A DNA stretch of 64,000 bases, taken from contig NZ_JABGCJ010000003.1 in assembly GCF_019799965.1 (NCBI RefSeq), positions 62,001 to 126,000 on the forward strand, read 5' to 3'. The notes under the pieces were generated by a model. It saw only the letters and a program-made list of their open reading frames with translations, did not search any database and was not told where the DNA came from. This document shows positions 1-8,476 of this stretch, piece after piece (the stretch's first letter is position 1; each line of letters opens with the position of its first letter). The stretch is from Modestobacter italicus. Lineage in GTDB: Bacteria; Actinomycetota; Actinomycetes; Mycobacteriales; Geodermatophilaceae. Both the position numbers and the translations under genes were made by a program.

Positions 1-557
1 CGGTCGCCTACGGCACCAGCGGCCACCTGATCGGCGGGGCGCTGACCGCTGTGCTGGTCGGGCCGTGGACGGCGGTGCTGTGCATGACCGTCGTGCTCCT
101 CGTCCAGGCGCTGGTCTTCGCCGACGGCGGCCTGACCGCAGTGGGCACCAACGTGACGCTGATGGGCCTGGTCGCGGTCGGCGTGGGCTACGGCGCCTTC
201 CGGTTGCTGCGCGCGGTGCTGCCGGCCGGCCGCACCGGGCTGCTCGCCGCAGCGGGCGTCGGCGCCTTCCTCTCCGTCCCGGTGGCCGCGCTGGTCTTCG
301 TCGGCCTCTTCGGCCTGGGCGGCGTGGCCGACGTGTCGCTGGGCTCGGTCGCCGTGGCGATGGGCGGGGTGCACCTGCTCATCGGCCTCGGCGAGGCGGC
401 GATCACCGTCGCCGTGCTCGGCGCCGTGCTGGCCGTGCGGCCGGACCTGGTCCGCGGTGCGCGGCACCTGCAGCGCGCCACGGCGCTCGCGCCGCGCTCG
501 GAGACCGCCGGCCGGCCGGCAGCCCCGGCCGCCCCGGCTCCGGTGGAGGCCCGATGA
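1..557 (+). CDS. cbiM: Cobalt/nickel ECF transporter substrate-capture protein CbiM (5' truncated)
   Basis: This is the membrane S-component of the CbiMNQO energy-coupling-factor importer, which brings in Co2+ (or Ni2+), classically for cobalamin synthesis. The gene is open from the window edge (first full codon at base 3) with no start inside, so the N-terminus lies upstream. The visible part begins VAYGTSGHLIGGAL, the GTSGHLxGG signature of CbiM, and is followed by several hydrophobic helices. The last 35 or so residues are an Ala/Pro-rich cytoplasmic tail. The stop overlaps the next start as ATGA, so the two are probably translationally coupled. Any cobalamin riboswitch would be upstream and out of view. 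Co and Ni cannot be told apart from this fragment. Confidence 0.9.
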   Translation, partial: VAYGTSGHLIGGALTAVLVGPWTAVLCMTVVLLVQALVFADGGLTAVGTNVTLMGLVAVGVGYGAFRLLRAVLPAGRTGLLAAAGVGAFLSVPVAALVFVGLFGLGGVADVSLGSVAVAMGGVHLLIGLGEAAITVAVLGAVLAVRPDLVRGARHLQRATALAPRSETAGRPAAPAAPAPVEAR

Positions 558-940
558 CCCGCACCCGCACCTTCGTGCTCGTCGGCGTCGTCGTCGCCCT
601 GCTGATCGCCGGCGTCGGCAGCTGGTACGCCAGCTCCTCCCCCGACGGGCTGGAGGCGACCGCCGCAGAGCAGGGCTTCGACCACACGGCGGAGGACAGC
701 GCGACCGCCGACTCCCCGCTGGCCGACTACAGCCTCGCCGGGGTGGACGACGCCCGGCTGTCCGGCGGGCTGGCCGGGGTGGCCGGGGTCCTGCTGGTGC
801 TCCTGCTCGCCGGCGGGCTGACCCTGGCGCTGCGGCGCCGGTCGGCCGGCACCCGGGACGGCGCCGACCCCCGCGACGAGGCCAGCACCCACGACGTCAG
901 CAGCCGTCACGAGGTCGACGACCCGGCCGGACGGCGCTGA
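554..940 (+). CDS. PDGLE-domain protein, CbiN-like ECF transporter accessory subunit
   Basis: A small membrane protein of 128 aa. It has one hydrophobic segment at about residues 7-24, the motif SSSPDGLEATA straight after it, an acidic extracellular stretch (about 40-65), and a second membrane segment at about 75-96 ending in an Arg-rich cytoplasmic tail. The PDGLE motif defines a family that sits between CbiM and CbiQ and does the job of CbiN, helping assemble the metal transporter. The ATG overlaps the cbiM stop, and only one base separates its stop from the GTG of cbiQ. The exact role of the tail is unknown. Confidence 0.85.
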   Translation: MTRTRTFVLVGVVVALLIAGVGSWYASSSPDGLEATAAEQGFDHTAEDSATADSPLADYSLAGVDDARLSGGLAGVAGVLLVLLLAGGLTLALRRRSAGTRDGADPRDEASTHDVSSRHEVDDPAGRR

Positions 941-941
941 C

Positions 942-1730
942 GTGGGCGCCGGGCACGGTCACGGTGCCGGCCTGGCGGCCATGTACGTCCCCGGCGCCAG
1001 CCCGGTGCACCGCCTCGAACCGCACACCAAGCTGGTCGCCGTCCTGGCCTTCGCGCTGGTCGTCGTGCTGACCCCGGTGCACGCCGGGTGGGCGCCGTGG
1101 GCCTACGCGGGGTTCCTGTCGCTGCTGCTCGGCGTCGCCGCCGTGGCCGGCATCCGGCCGGGTCGGCTGCTGCGCGGACTGGTGGTCGAGGTGCCCTTCG
1201 TCTTCTTCGCGCTGCTGCTGCCCGTCGTCTCCCGCGGTCCGCGCACCGAGGTGCTCGGGTTGTCGTTGTCGGAGAGCGGGCTGGCCGCCGGCGGCAGCAT
1301 CCTGGCCAAGGCGACGCTGTCGGTGCTCGCCGCCACCCTGCTGGCCGCGACCACCGACCCCCGGGCGCTGCTGCGCGGCCTGGACCGGCTGCGGCTGCCC
1401 GCGGTGCTGGTGCAGATCCTCACCTTCATGATCCGGTACGCCGACGTGGTCGGCGGTGAGCTGCGCCGGATGAAGGTCGCCCGGGAGTCCCGCGGCTTCC
1501 GGGCCCGCCGGGTCGGCGCCCTGAAGGTGCTCGGCCCGGCGGCCGGGTCGCTGTTCATCCGCTCCTACGAGCGGGGCGAGCGGGTGCACCTGGCGATGCT
1601 CTCCCGCGGCTACACCGGTCGGCTGCCCACCGGGCCGGTCGCCGTCGTCGGCCCCCGGTCCTGGGCCGCGGCGCTCAGCCTCCCCCTGGCAGCAGCTGCC
1701 GTGCTGGGGGCGGGTTCACTGCTGGGGTGA
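942..1730 (+). CDS. cbiQ: ECF transporter transmembrane component CbiQ
   Basis: This 262-aa protein is the T-component that couples ATP hydrolysis by CbiO to CbiM. It opens with MGAGHGHGAG, a His/Gly run that may bind metal, then LEPHTKLVAVLAF, typical of CbiQ. Several membrane helices follow. The cytoplasmic coupling region ARESRGFRARR (about residues 180-190) carries the A-R-G signature of EcfT/CbiQ proteins, and a second one occurs near AMLSRGYTGR. The GTG start lies one base after the previous stop. The stop overlaps cbiO by four bases. Confidence 0.92.
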   Translation: MGAGHGHGAGLAAMYVPGASPVHRLEPHTKLVAVLAFALVVVLTPVHAGWAPWAYAGFLSLLLGVAAVAGIRPGRLLRGLVVEVPFVFFALLLPVVSRGPRTEVLGLSLSESGLAAGGSILAKATLSVLAATLLAATTDPRALLRGLDRLRLPAVLVQILTFMIRYADVVGGELRRMKVARESRGFRARRVGALKVLGPAAGSLFIRSYERGERVHLAMLSRGYTGRLPTGPVAVVGPRSWAAALSLPLAAAAVLGAGSLLG

Positions 1731-2476
1731 GCACTCCCCCGCCGTCCCTGCTCGTGGACGACCTCGCCTTCGCCTACCCGGACGGGCACCAGGCGCTGTT
1801 CGGCGTCGACCTGCGGCTGGACCAGGGTGAGCGGGTGGCCCTGCTGGGGCCGAACGGGGCGGGCAAGACGACGCTGGTGATGCACCTCAACGGCATCCTG
1901 CGCGGCGGTCGCGGCCGGGTCGAGGTCGCCGGCCTGCCGGTGGACGAGCACAACCTGCAGGAGGTCCGCCGCCGGGTCGGGATCGTGTTCCAGGACCCGG
2001 ACGACCAGCTGTTCATGCCGACCGTCGCCGACGACGTCGCCTTCGGACCGCGGAACCTGGGGCTCCCCGAGCCCGAGGTGACCCGGCGGGTGGCCGAGGC
2101 GCTCGCCGCGGTGGACATGGCCGACGCGGCCGACCGGCCGCCGCACCACCTCTCCTTCGGCCAGCGCCGCCGGGTCGCGGTGGCCACGGTGCTGTCGATG
2201 CGGCCGGAGGTGCTGGTGCTCGACGAGCCGAGCAGCAACCTCGACCCGGCCGGACGGCGGGAGCTGGCCGAGGTGCTGGAGGCGCTGCCGGTCACCCTGC
2301 TGATGGTCACCCACGACCTGCCCTACGCCCTGCAGCTGTGCCCCCGGTCGGTGGTGCTCGACGCCGGCGTGGTGGTCGCCGACGGCGCCACCCGAGAGCT
2401 GCTGGCCGACCGCGAGCTGCTCGCCGCGCACCGGCTGGAGCTGCCCTTCGGGTTCGACCCGCGCTCGGTGGGCTGA
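1727..2476 (+). CDS. cbiO: ECF transporter ATP-binding protein CbiO
   Basis: This 249-aa ABC ATPase energises the cobalt/nickel importer. Walker A is GPNGAGKTT (residues 41-49), the Q-loop is FQDPDDQLF (about 88-96), the ABC signature is LSFGQ (142-146) and Walker B is VLVLDE (162-167). The switch His lies in MVTHDLPYA. Length is normal for a single-domain CbiO. The start is a GTG inside the cbiQ stop (GTGA overlap), so the four genes form one tightly coupled operon. The run ends ten bases before the next open region. Confidence 0.94.
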   Translation: MSTPPPSLLVDDLAFAYPDGHQALFGVDLRLDQGERVALLGPNGAGKTTLVMHLNGILRGGRGRVEVAGLPVDEHNLQEVRRRVGIVFQDPDDQLFMPTVADDVAFGPRNLGLPEPEVTRRVAEALAAVDMADAADRPPHHLSFGQRRRVAVATVLSMRPEVLVLDEPSSNLDPAGRRELAEVLEALPVTLLMVTHDLPYALQLCPRSVVLDAGVVVADGATRELLADRELLAAHRLELPFGFDPRSVG

Positions 2477-2587
2477 CCGCGGCGGATGTCGGCCGCCACG
2501 TTGCCGGGCGGGGCCGGCGAGGGTATCCACGACGAGCGTCGTGGCACACCCGGAGTGCGGAGCGGACGCTCGGACGGAAGGCACCGC

Positions 2588-4414
2588 GTGACAGGGGGAC
2601 GACCAGGGGAACGGGGACCCGTTCCGATCGAGGACCTGCCGGTGCCGGACTTCGCCCGGGTCTTCGACGTCGCCCCGACACCGTTCCTGCTGCTCACCCC
2701 CGACCTGGTGATCGTGCACGCCAACCGGGCCCGGCTGGCCGCCACCGCGACCACGCTCGAGCAGAACGTGGGCCGGCACCTGTTCGACCTGTTCCCGATG
2801 AACCCCGACGACCCAGCGGCCGACGGGCTGGTGAACCTCGCCGCCACCCTGGCGGAGGCCCGGGACACCCGGCGGCCGGTGGTCATGCCCATCCAGAGGT
2901 ACGACATCCGGATGCCCGACGGCAGCTACGAGGAACGGTTCTGGAGCCCGCACCACGTCCCCGTGCTCGACGATGCCGGCGAGGTCGTGCTGCTGCTGCA
3001 CCGGTCCGACGACATCACCGACTACATCCGGGCCCGGGACGACGCCCGGCGGGCGGCCGAGCGGGGCCAGCACCGGGTCGCGCAGGTGGAGGGCGACCTG
3101 TTCCACCGCGCCCGCGAGCTGGCCCGGCTCAACGCCCAGCTGCGCACCGCGAACGACCGGGAACGGCGCACCGCCCGCTCGCTGGCCGGTCTGGCGGCGA
3201 CCGTCTCCACGCTCGCCACCGCCGAGACCACCCAGCAGCTGCTGGAGCTGCTGTTCGAGCAGGGCCGGGCGGCGCTGGGTGCCGGCACCGCCGCGGTGGC
3301 CCTGTTGGACCCGGACGGCCGCCGGCTCACGCTCACCGAGATCCGCGGCGGCCGGCTGCTGTCCGCTCCCCTGCCTCCCGACTCGCCGCTGCCGATGGCC
3401 GTCGCCGCCACCGGCCGGACGGTGCTCGTGGGCGATGCCGGACACGCCGCGGACCTGCCGGCCGAGGACCGGTACCTGGCCGAGGGGCTGGGGGTGCGGT
3501 CCTGGGCGGCGCTGCCGCTGCGTGCCGGCGGCCGGCTGCTGGGCTCCTGGACCGTCGGCTGGGCCGCCCCGCGCTCGTTCGAGGACGACGACGTCCGGGT
3601 GCTGGAGGCCTACGCCGCGCAGTGCGCCCAGGCGGTCGACCGGGTGACGCGGCTGGAGGACGAGCGCCGCCGGGCCCGCGCCACCCGCAGCCTGGCCGAG
3701 ACGCTGCAGCGTTCGCTGCTGACCGAGCCACCGCAGCCGGACCACCTGCGCATCGCGGTGCGCTACCGCCCGGCCGCCGAGGAGGCCACCATCGGTGGCG
3801 ACTGGTACGACGCCTTCCTCACCCCTGACGGTGCGACGACGCTGGTGATCGGCGACGTCACCGGGCACGACCGGGAGGCCGCCGCGGTCATGGGGCAGCT
3901 GCGCAACCTGCTGCGCGGCACCGCCCATGCCCTGGTCGCGCCGCCCGCGCAGGTGCTCAGTGCCCTGGACCGCGCCGTCGTGGGCCTCCAGGTGGGCACC
4001 CTGGCCACCGCCGTGCTGGCCCGGGTGGAGCAGAGCCCGGCCGAGGCGGTGACCGGCCGGCGGCGGCTCCGGTGGTCCAACGCCGGTCACCCGCCGCCGC
4101 TGCTGGTCCGGGCCGGCGGGGCGGTCGAGCTGCTGGAGCGTCCGGCGTCCCTGCTGCTGGGCGTAGACCCCGGCGCGTCGCGCACCGACCACACCGTCAC
4201 CCTGCACCCCGGCGACACGGTGGTGCTGTACACCGACGGGCTGGTCGAGCGCCGGGACGCCACGCTGGACGACGGCCTGGCGCGGCTGACCGGGGTCGCC
4301 GCCGAGCTGGCCGCCCTGCCGGTGGCGGGGCTCTGCGACGCCCTGCTCGCCCGGCTGGCCCCCGACTGGGCCGACGACGTCGCCCTGGTCGCCCTCCGGG
4401 TGCTGCCGGAGTGA
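2588..4414 (+). CDS. PAS-GAF-PP2C (SpoIIE-type) serine/threonine phosphatase
   Basis: This 608-aa protein is likely a stress or sigma-factor regulatory phosphatase that dephosphorylates an anti-sigma-factor antagonist. It has an N-terminal PAS domain (about 15-105), a charged coiled linker (about 140-190), a GAF domain (about 200-350) and a PPM/SpoIIE domain (about 370-608). Metal-site motifs are GGDWYD (about 404) and GDVTGHD (about 421), and WADDVALVALRV closes the domain. I chose the GTG at 2588 because GGAAGG lies about 8 bases upstream. An in-frame ATG at 2486 would add 34 unlikely residues. No kinase or anti-sigma partner is nearby, so the signal and target are unknown. Confidence 0.88.
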   Translation: MTGGRPGERGPVPIEDLPVPDFARVFDVAPTPFLLLTPDLVIVHANRARLAATATTLEQNVGRHLFDLFPMNPDDPAADGLVNLAATLAEARDTRRPVVMPIQRYDIRMPDGSYEERFWSPHHVPVLDDAGEVVLLLHRSDDITDYIRARDDARRAAERGQHRVAQVEGDLFHRARELARLNAQLRTANDRERRTARSLAGLAATVSTLATAETTQQLLELLFEQGRAALGAGTAAVALLDPDGRRLTLTEIRGGRLLSAPLPPDSPLPMAVAATGRTVLVGDAGHAADLPAEDRYLAEGLGVRSWAALPLRAGGRLLGSWTVGWAAPRSFEDDDVRVLEAYAAQCAQAVDRVTRLEDERRRARATRSLAETLQRSLLTEPPQPDHLRIAVRYRPAAEEATIGGDWYDAFLTPDGATTLVIGDVTGHDREAAAVMGQLRNLLRGTAHALVAPPAQVLSALDRAVVGLQVGTLATAVLARVEQSPAEAVTGRRRLRWSNAGHPPPLLVRAGGAVELLERPASLLLGVDPGASRTDHTVTLHPGDTVVLYTDGLVERRDATLDDGLARLTGVAAELAALPVAGLCDALLARLAPDWADDVALVALRVLPE

Positions 4415-4492
4415 CCCTGTCCCGGGACCGGTACCTGACGCCGGCCGGGTGCCACCCCGCGGGCGCGCAGGGCGACTGACGGCAGAGCCGGC

Positions 4493-4524
4493 GGGCGGCA
4501 GCGCCCCCGTGAGCGCTGCCGCCC
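4493..4524 (+). terminator. GC-rich hairpin after the PP2C gene
   Basis: A perfect 12-bp stem (GGGCGGCAGCGC with its complement) around an 8-base loop, 79 bases after the PP2C stop. No U-run follows, so it is a candidate terminator only. The rest of the 4415-4699 gap shows nothing else I can support. Confidence 0.55.
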
Positions 4525-4699
4525 CCGGTCGGGCACCCCTGGCCCCGGCGGACCGGCCCGGGGGCAGGGGGCCGGGGAGCTCCTCCACACCTACCGGACC
4601 CGGCCGTCCGGATCACGTGCTCCGCGCCGGGCTGCGCTACCTTGCGCCGCGGTGCACGCGCGACCGGACGAGGGGCGCGCAGGGATCGCGGGGGCACGG

Positions 4700-5554
4700 A
4701 TGACGAGCACGCCAGGACCGGACGCTGCGGCGCAGGACCCGTTCGTCCGGCAGGTGACCTGGCTGGTGGACCAGCTCGGTGGCCGCACCGAGCTGTCCCG
4801 GGCGTCGGGTGGGCGGGTGAGCCCCCGGACGCTGGACTACTGGTGCCGCGGCCGCTACCCGCGCAACGCGGTGACCGGTGCGGTGCGCGAGCTCGACGCC
4901 TGGGCGCTGGCGTCGGTGCCCGGCTACCCCGGCGCGGCCGGGGCCCCGCGGCTGGTCGAGACCTGTGGCCCGGCCCGTCCCTCGCCGGTCACGGCCCCAC
5001 CCACCGGGCCGGCCGTCACGACGTCCCCGGCGTCCACGAGACCGCCGATCGACACGGCCCACCCGGACACGACCGCGCAGCCGGACACCACCGGTCCCCG
5101 AACCGGGTCGCCGGCGCCGCCCGGGAAGCGGTCTCGGGGCCGCCGCACCCGGCTGCTCACCACGGCCGCCACGGTGGTGCTGGCCGGTGCCGTGGCGACG
5201 GCCGTCGTCGCCTTCACCACCGACGACGGCGTGGACCAGCTCCCGCCGCTGCCGAGCACCGGGGACGGCACGCTGGTGCCGGAGACCACGGGCAGCATCG
5301 GCGCGAACACCTTCGCCGACCCGCGGGCGCTGGTCGACAACTCGCTGCCGATCCCGCCGGACACCACCGTGCAGGTGCGCTGCCGGTACTACGCGCCGAG
5401 CATCCCCAGCGTCGTCCCGGACGGGTTCTGGTACCTGGTCGACTCCGGCGAGTGGGCGGGGCGGTGGTCGCCGGCGAACTCGTTCATGAACGGCGACGTC
5501 CCGGGCGAGCGGACGCTGCACAACACCGACTTCGCCGTCCCGGTCTGCCGGTAG
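4700..5554 (+). CDS. Membrane-anchored protein with N-terminal helix-turn-helix-like region
   Basis: I do not recognise this 284-aa protein as a named family. Residues about 12-70 look like a small helical DNA-binding or adaptor domain (TELSRASGGRVSPRTLDYWCRGRYPRN). A Pro/Thr-rich linker follows, then a basic patch KRSRGRRTR and one membrane helix (about 155-176). The outer domain (about 180-284) has two Cys and many Trp/Tyr (CRYYAPSIP, GFWYLVDSGEWAG), which resembles a bacterial SH3-like fold. The ATG at 4700 is preceded by a GGGGG-containing stretch. A GTG at 4652 would add 16 residues. It converges on ftsY with six bases between. The layout suggests a transmembrane signalling or wall-sensing protein, but this is inference. 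Confidence 0.7.
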   Translation: MTSTPGPDAAAQDPFVRQVTWLVDQLGGRTELSRASGGRVSPRTLDYWCRGRYPRNAVTGAVRELDAWALASVPGYPGAAGAPRLVETCGPARPSPVTAPPTGPAVTTSPASTRPPIDTAHPDTTAQPDTTGPRTGSPAPPGKRSRGRRTRLLTTAATVVLAGAVATAVVAFTTDDGVDQLPPLPSTGDGTLVPETTGSIGANTFADPRALVDNSLPIPPDTTVQVRCRYYAPSIPSVVPDGFWYLVDSGEWAGRWSPANSFMNGDVPGERTLHNTDFAVPVCR

Positions 5555-5560
5555 CCGGCC

Positions 5561-6742
5561 TCAGCCGACGATCGCCTCGGCGAAGGCCTCCGGCTCGAAC
5601 GGCGCCAGGTCGTCGGGCCCCTCGCCCAGCCCGATCAGCTTCACCGGGATGCCGAGCTCCCGCTGCACCGAGACGACGATCCCGCCCTTGGCGGTGCCGT
5701 CGAGCTTGGTGAGCACGACGCCGGTGACGTGGACGGCCTCGGTGAACACCCGGGCCTGCACCACGCCGTTCTGACCGGTCGTCGCGTCCAGGACGAGCAG
5801 CACCTCGTCGACCGGGCCGTGCTTCTCCACCACGCGCTTGACCTTGCCCAGCTCGTCCATCAGGCCGGACTTGGTGTGCAGCCGGCCCGCGGTGTCGACC
5901 AGCACGGTGTCCACCTCGGCCTCGATGCCGGTGCGCACCGCCTCGAAGGCCACCGACGCGGGGTCACCGCCTTCCCGGCCGCGCACGGTGAGCACACCGA
6001 CCCGCTCGCCCCAGGTCTCCAGCTGGTCGGCGGCCGCGGCCCGGAAGGTGTCGGCGGCGCCGAGCACCACGCTCTTGCCGTCGCCCACCAGCACGCGGGC
6101 GATCTTGCCGACGGTCGTCGTCTTGCCCGCCCCGTTGACCCCCACCACCAGGACGACGGCGGGCCGGCCGTCGTGCCGGTCGGTGTGCAGCGTGCGGTCG
6201 AGGTCCGGGCCGAGGACGGCGGTCAGCTCCCGCACGAGCAGGCTCTGCAGGTCGGTGCCGGACGCCGTGGCCAGCACCAGGCTCTGGGTGCGCAGCCGCT
6301 GCACGATCTGGGTGGTGGCGGCGACGCCGATGTCGGCGGCGAGCAGGGTCTCCTCGACCTCCTCCCAGTCGTCCTCGGTCAGCTTCTCCCGGGACAGCAC
6401 GGTCAGCAGGCCGCGGCCCAGCGAGGACTGGGAGCGGGCCAGCCGCGAGCGGAGCCGGACCAGCCGGCCGGCCGAGGGCGGCGGCGTCTCGAAGACCAGG
6501 CCGGGCTCGGGCTCGGCGGGCGGCAGGTCGACCGGCGGCTGGTCCAGCGTCGCCGGGTCGACCGCGGTCGACCCGGTGTGCACCGGCGGCGCGACCTCGG
6601 TCGGCCGCGGGCGGGTCAGCGTGGTGCCGGCCGCGGCGTCGGAGTCCAGCCGGGTGGTGCGCCGGCCGCGGCCGACGAGCAGACCGATCCCGGCGATCAG
6701 GGCGACGACGAGGATCGCGATCGCGATCAGCACGAACTCCAT
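5561..6742 (-). CDS. ftsY: Signal recognition particle receptor FtsY
   Basis: This 393-aa SRP-receptor GTPase docks ribosome-SRP complexes at the membrane. It starts with an N-terminal membrane helix (MEFVLIAIAILVVALIAGIG), then an acidic/Pro linker (about 30-90), the N domain, and the G domain with GVNGAGKTTTVGK (about 200), the DTAGR motif (about 281) and TKLDGTAKGG (about 347). The N-terminal helix is typical of actinobacterial FtsY. The reading frame stays open far upstream, but only as a shadow of the opposite-strand phosphatase gene. The ATG at 6742 is the only sensible start. Other actinobacteria have it next to smc. Here four kb of other genes intervene. Confidence 0.95.
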   Translation of the reverse strand: MEFVLIAIAILVVALIAGIGLLVGRGRRTTRLDSDAAAGTTLTRPRPTEVAPPVHTGSTAVDPATLDQPPVDLPPAEPEPGLVFETPPPSAGRLVRLRSRLARSQSSLGRGLLTVLSREKLTEDDWEEVEETLLAADIGVAATTQIVQRLRTQSLVLATASGTDLQSLLVRELTAVLGPDLDRTLHTDRHDGRPAVVLVVGVNGAGKTTTVGKIARVLVGDGKSVVLGAADTFRAAAADQLETWGERVGVLTVRGREGGDPASVAFEAVRTGIEAEVDTVLVDTAGRLHTKSGLMDELGKVKRVVEKHGPVDEVLLVLDATTGQNGVVQARVFTEAVHVTGVVLTKLDGTAKGGIVVSVQRELGIPVKLIGLGEGPDDLAPFEPEAFAEAIVG

Positions 6743-6814
6743 GCCCAGAGTCTCCCAGCCCCTGCCGGGTGAGGACCGGACCGGATGACAGCAACATGGG
6801 GCAGGCTGTCCCTC

Positions 6815-8476
6815 ATGCCCGAGACCGCCGGCACCAGCCCGCTCCTGCTGCTGGGCCCACTGCTCCGCCACGTCGACCCGGTGTCGGCCACGATCTGGGT
6901 CGAGACCGACCGGTCGTGCGTGGTCGAGGTGCTGGGCCACCGGGCCCAGACGTTCTGCGTCAACGGCCACCACTACGCGCTCGTGCTCGTCGAGGGCCTC
7001 GAGCCGGGCAGCGTCACGCCCTACGAGGTGCACCTGGACGGCGCGCAGGTGTGGCCGACCGCGCACTCGGCCTTCCCGCCGAGCCGGATCCGCACCGTCG
7101 GCGGCGACCGCCCGTTCCGGCTGGCCTTCGGCTCGTGCCGGTACGCCACCCCGACCACCGTCGACGTCCGGGACGGCATCCCGCCGGACGCCCTGGACGG
7201 CTACGCCCGCCGGCTGACCGGGATGCCGCAGGAGGAGTGGCCCGACGCCCTGGTGCTGCTGGGCGACCAGGTCTACGCCGACGAGATCACCCCGGCGACG
7301 CAGCAGTGGATGGCCGCCCGGCGCGACCTCTCGCAGCCCCCGGGCGCGCAGGCCGCGGACTTCGAGGAGTACAGCCGGCTGTACGCGGAGTCCTGGAGCG
7401 ACCCGCAGGTGCGCTGGCTGCTGTCCACCGTGCCGTCCTCGATGGTCTTCGACGACCACGAGATGATCGACGACTGGAACACCTCGGCCGCCTGGCGCGC
7501 GGAGGTCACCCCCACCGACTGGTGGCACCGGCGGATCTGCGGTGGCCTGGTCAGCTACTGGGTGTACCAGCACCTGGGCAACCTCTCCCCCGCCGAGCTG
7601 GCCAAGGACGACACCTGGCAGGCGATCCAGGACCTCCCCGAGGGCACGGACGACGCCGGCCCGATGCTCGACCGGATGGCCCGCGCCGCCGACGTGGAGC
7701 CGCAGAGCGTCCGGTGGAGCTTCGTGCGGCACTGGGGTCCGGCGCGACTGATCATGGTCGACAGCCGGGCCGGTCGGGTGCTGGAGGAGTCCGACCGGAA
7801 GATCGTCGACGACCAGGAGTTCGCCTGGGTCGACGCCGCGGTGCAGCAGTCGGTCGAGGACGGCGTCGACCACCTGCTGATCGGCACGTCGCTGCCCTGG
7901 CTGCTGCCGCACTCGGTGCACGACCTGGAGCGGTGGAACGAGACGCTCACCGTCCGGCACGCCGGCAAGCCGCTGGGGCGCCTGTCGGAGAAGCTCCGGC
8001 AGGCGGCGGACCTGGAGCACTGGGCGGCGTTCGGGCAGTCCTTCGAGCGGCTGGGCCGCACGCTGGTGTCGGTGGCGCGGGGTGAGCTGGGCCGCCCACC
8101 GGCGACGGCGCTGGTGCTCTCCGGCGACGTCCACCACGCCTACGCGGCGGAGCTGGTGCAGCCCGGTGGGCTGACGACCCGGGTGCACCAGCTCACCGTC
8201 TCCCCGCTGCACAATGCCGCGCCGCACGTCATCGAGGTCGGCTTCCGGCTCGGCTGGAGCCGGTGGGCGCGGGCGCTGACCGGTGGGCTGCGGGCGCTGG
8301 CCCGGGTGGAGCGCAGCCCGCTGCAGTGGCGGAAGCAGGCCGGGCCGTTCTTCGGCAACGAGCTCGGCGAGCTGGTGCTGGACGGACGGGACGCCCGGTT
8401 CCTGCTCTGGGCGACCAGCCGGGACGACGACGGCACCGAGCACTTCACCCAGGTGCTGGACACCCGGTTGTCATGA
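6815..8476 (+). CDS. PhoD-like alkaline phosphatase / metallophosphoesterase
   Basis: This 553-aa calcineurin-like phosphoesterase belongs to the alkaline phosphatase D superfamily. Motifs are FGSCRYATP, LLGDQVYADE (metal-binding Asp), the DDHEMIDDWN block, and LSGDVHHAYAAEL near the C-terminus. The N-terminal part (about 1-90) is the beta-sandwich region found in PhoD. No signal or Tat (RR) peptide is visible, so a cytoplasmic location is likely, unlike secreted PhoD. The ATG at 6815 is preferred, and an ATG at 6785 would add ten residues. The stop overlaps the next ATG. The substrate (phosphodiester, phospholipid or polyphosphate) is unknown. Confidence 0.85.
   Translation: MPETAGTSPLLLLGPLLRHVDPVSATIWVETDRSCVVEVLGHRAQTFCVNGHHYALVLVEGLEPGSVTPYEVHLDGAQVWPTAHSAFPPSRIRTVGGDRPFRLAFGSCRYATPTTVDVRDGIPPDALDGYARRLTGMPQEEWPDALVLLGDQVYADEITPATQQWMAARRDLSQPPGAQAADFEEYSRLYAESWSDPQVRWLLSTVPSSMVFDDHEMIDDWNTSAAWRAEVTPTDWWHRRICGGLVSYWVYQHLGNLSPAELAKDDTWQAIQDLPEGTDDAGPMLDRMARAADVEPQSVRWSFVRHWGPARLIMVDSRAGRVLEESDRKIVDDQEFAWVDAAVQQSVEDGVDHLLIGTSLPWLLPHSVHDLERWNETLTVRHAGKPLGRLSEKLRQAADLEHWAAFGQSFERLGRTLVSVARGELGRPPATALVLSGDVHHAYAAELVQPGGLTTRVHQLTVSPLHNAAPHVIEVGFRLGWSRWARALTGGLRALARVERSPLQWRKQAGPFFGNELGELVLDGRDARFLLWATSRDDDGTEHFTQVLDTRLS

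Noticed and set aside
1610-4588. A 992-codon open frame on the minus strand across cbiO and the PP2C gene
   Set aside because: Composition is Gly/Arg/Gln/His-rich with no domain, and it mirrors two clear plus-strand genes. This is an antisense shadow of high-GC coding sequence.
5561-8443. FtsY extended at its N-terminus by over 560 residues
   Set aside because: The extension is antisense to the PhoD-like gene. The true N-terminus is the hydrophobic helix starting at 6742.
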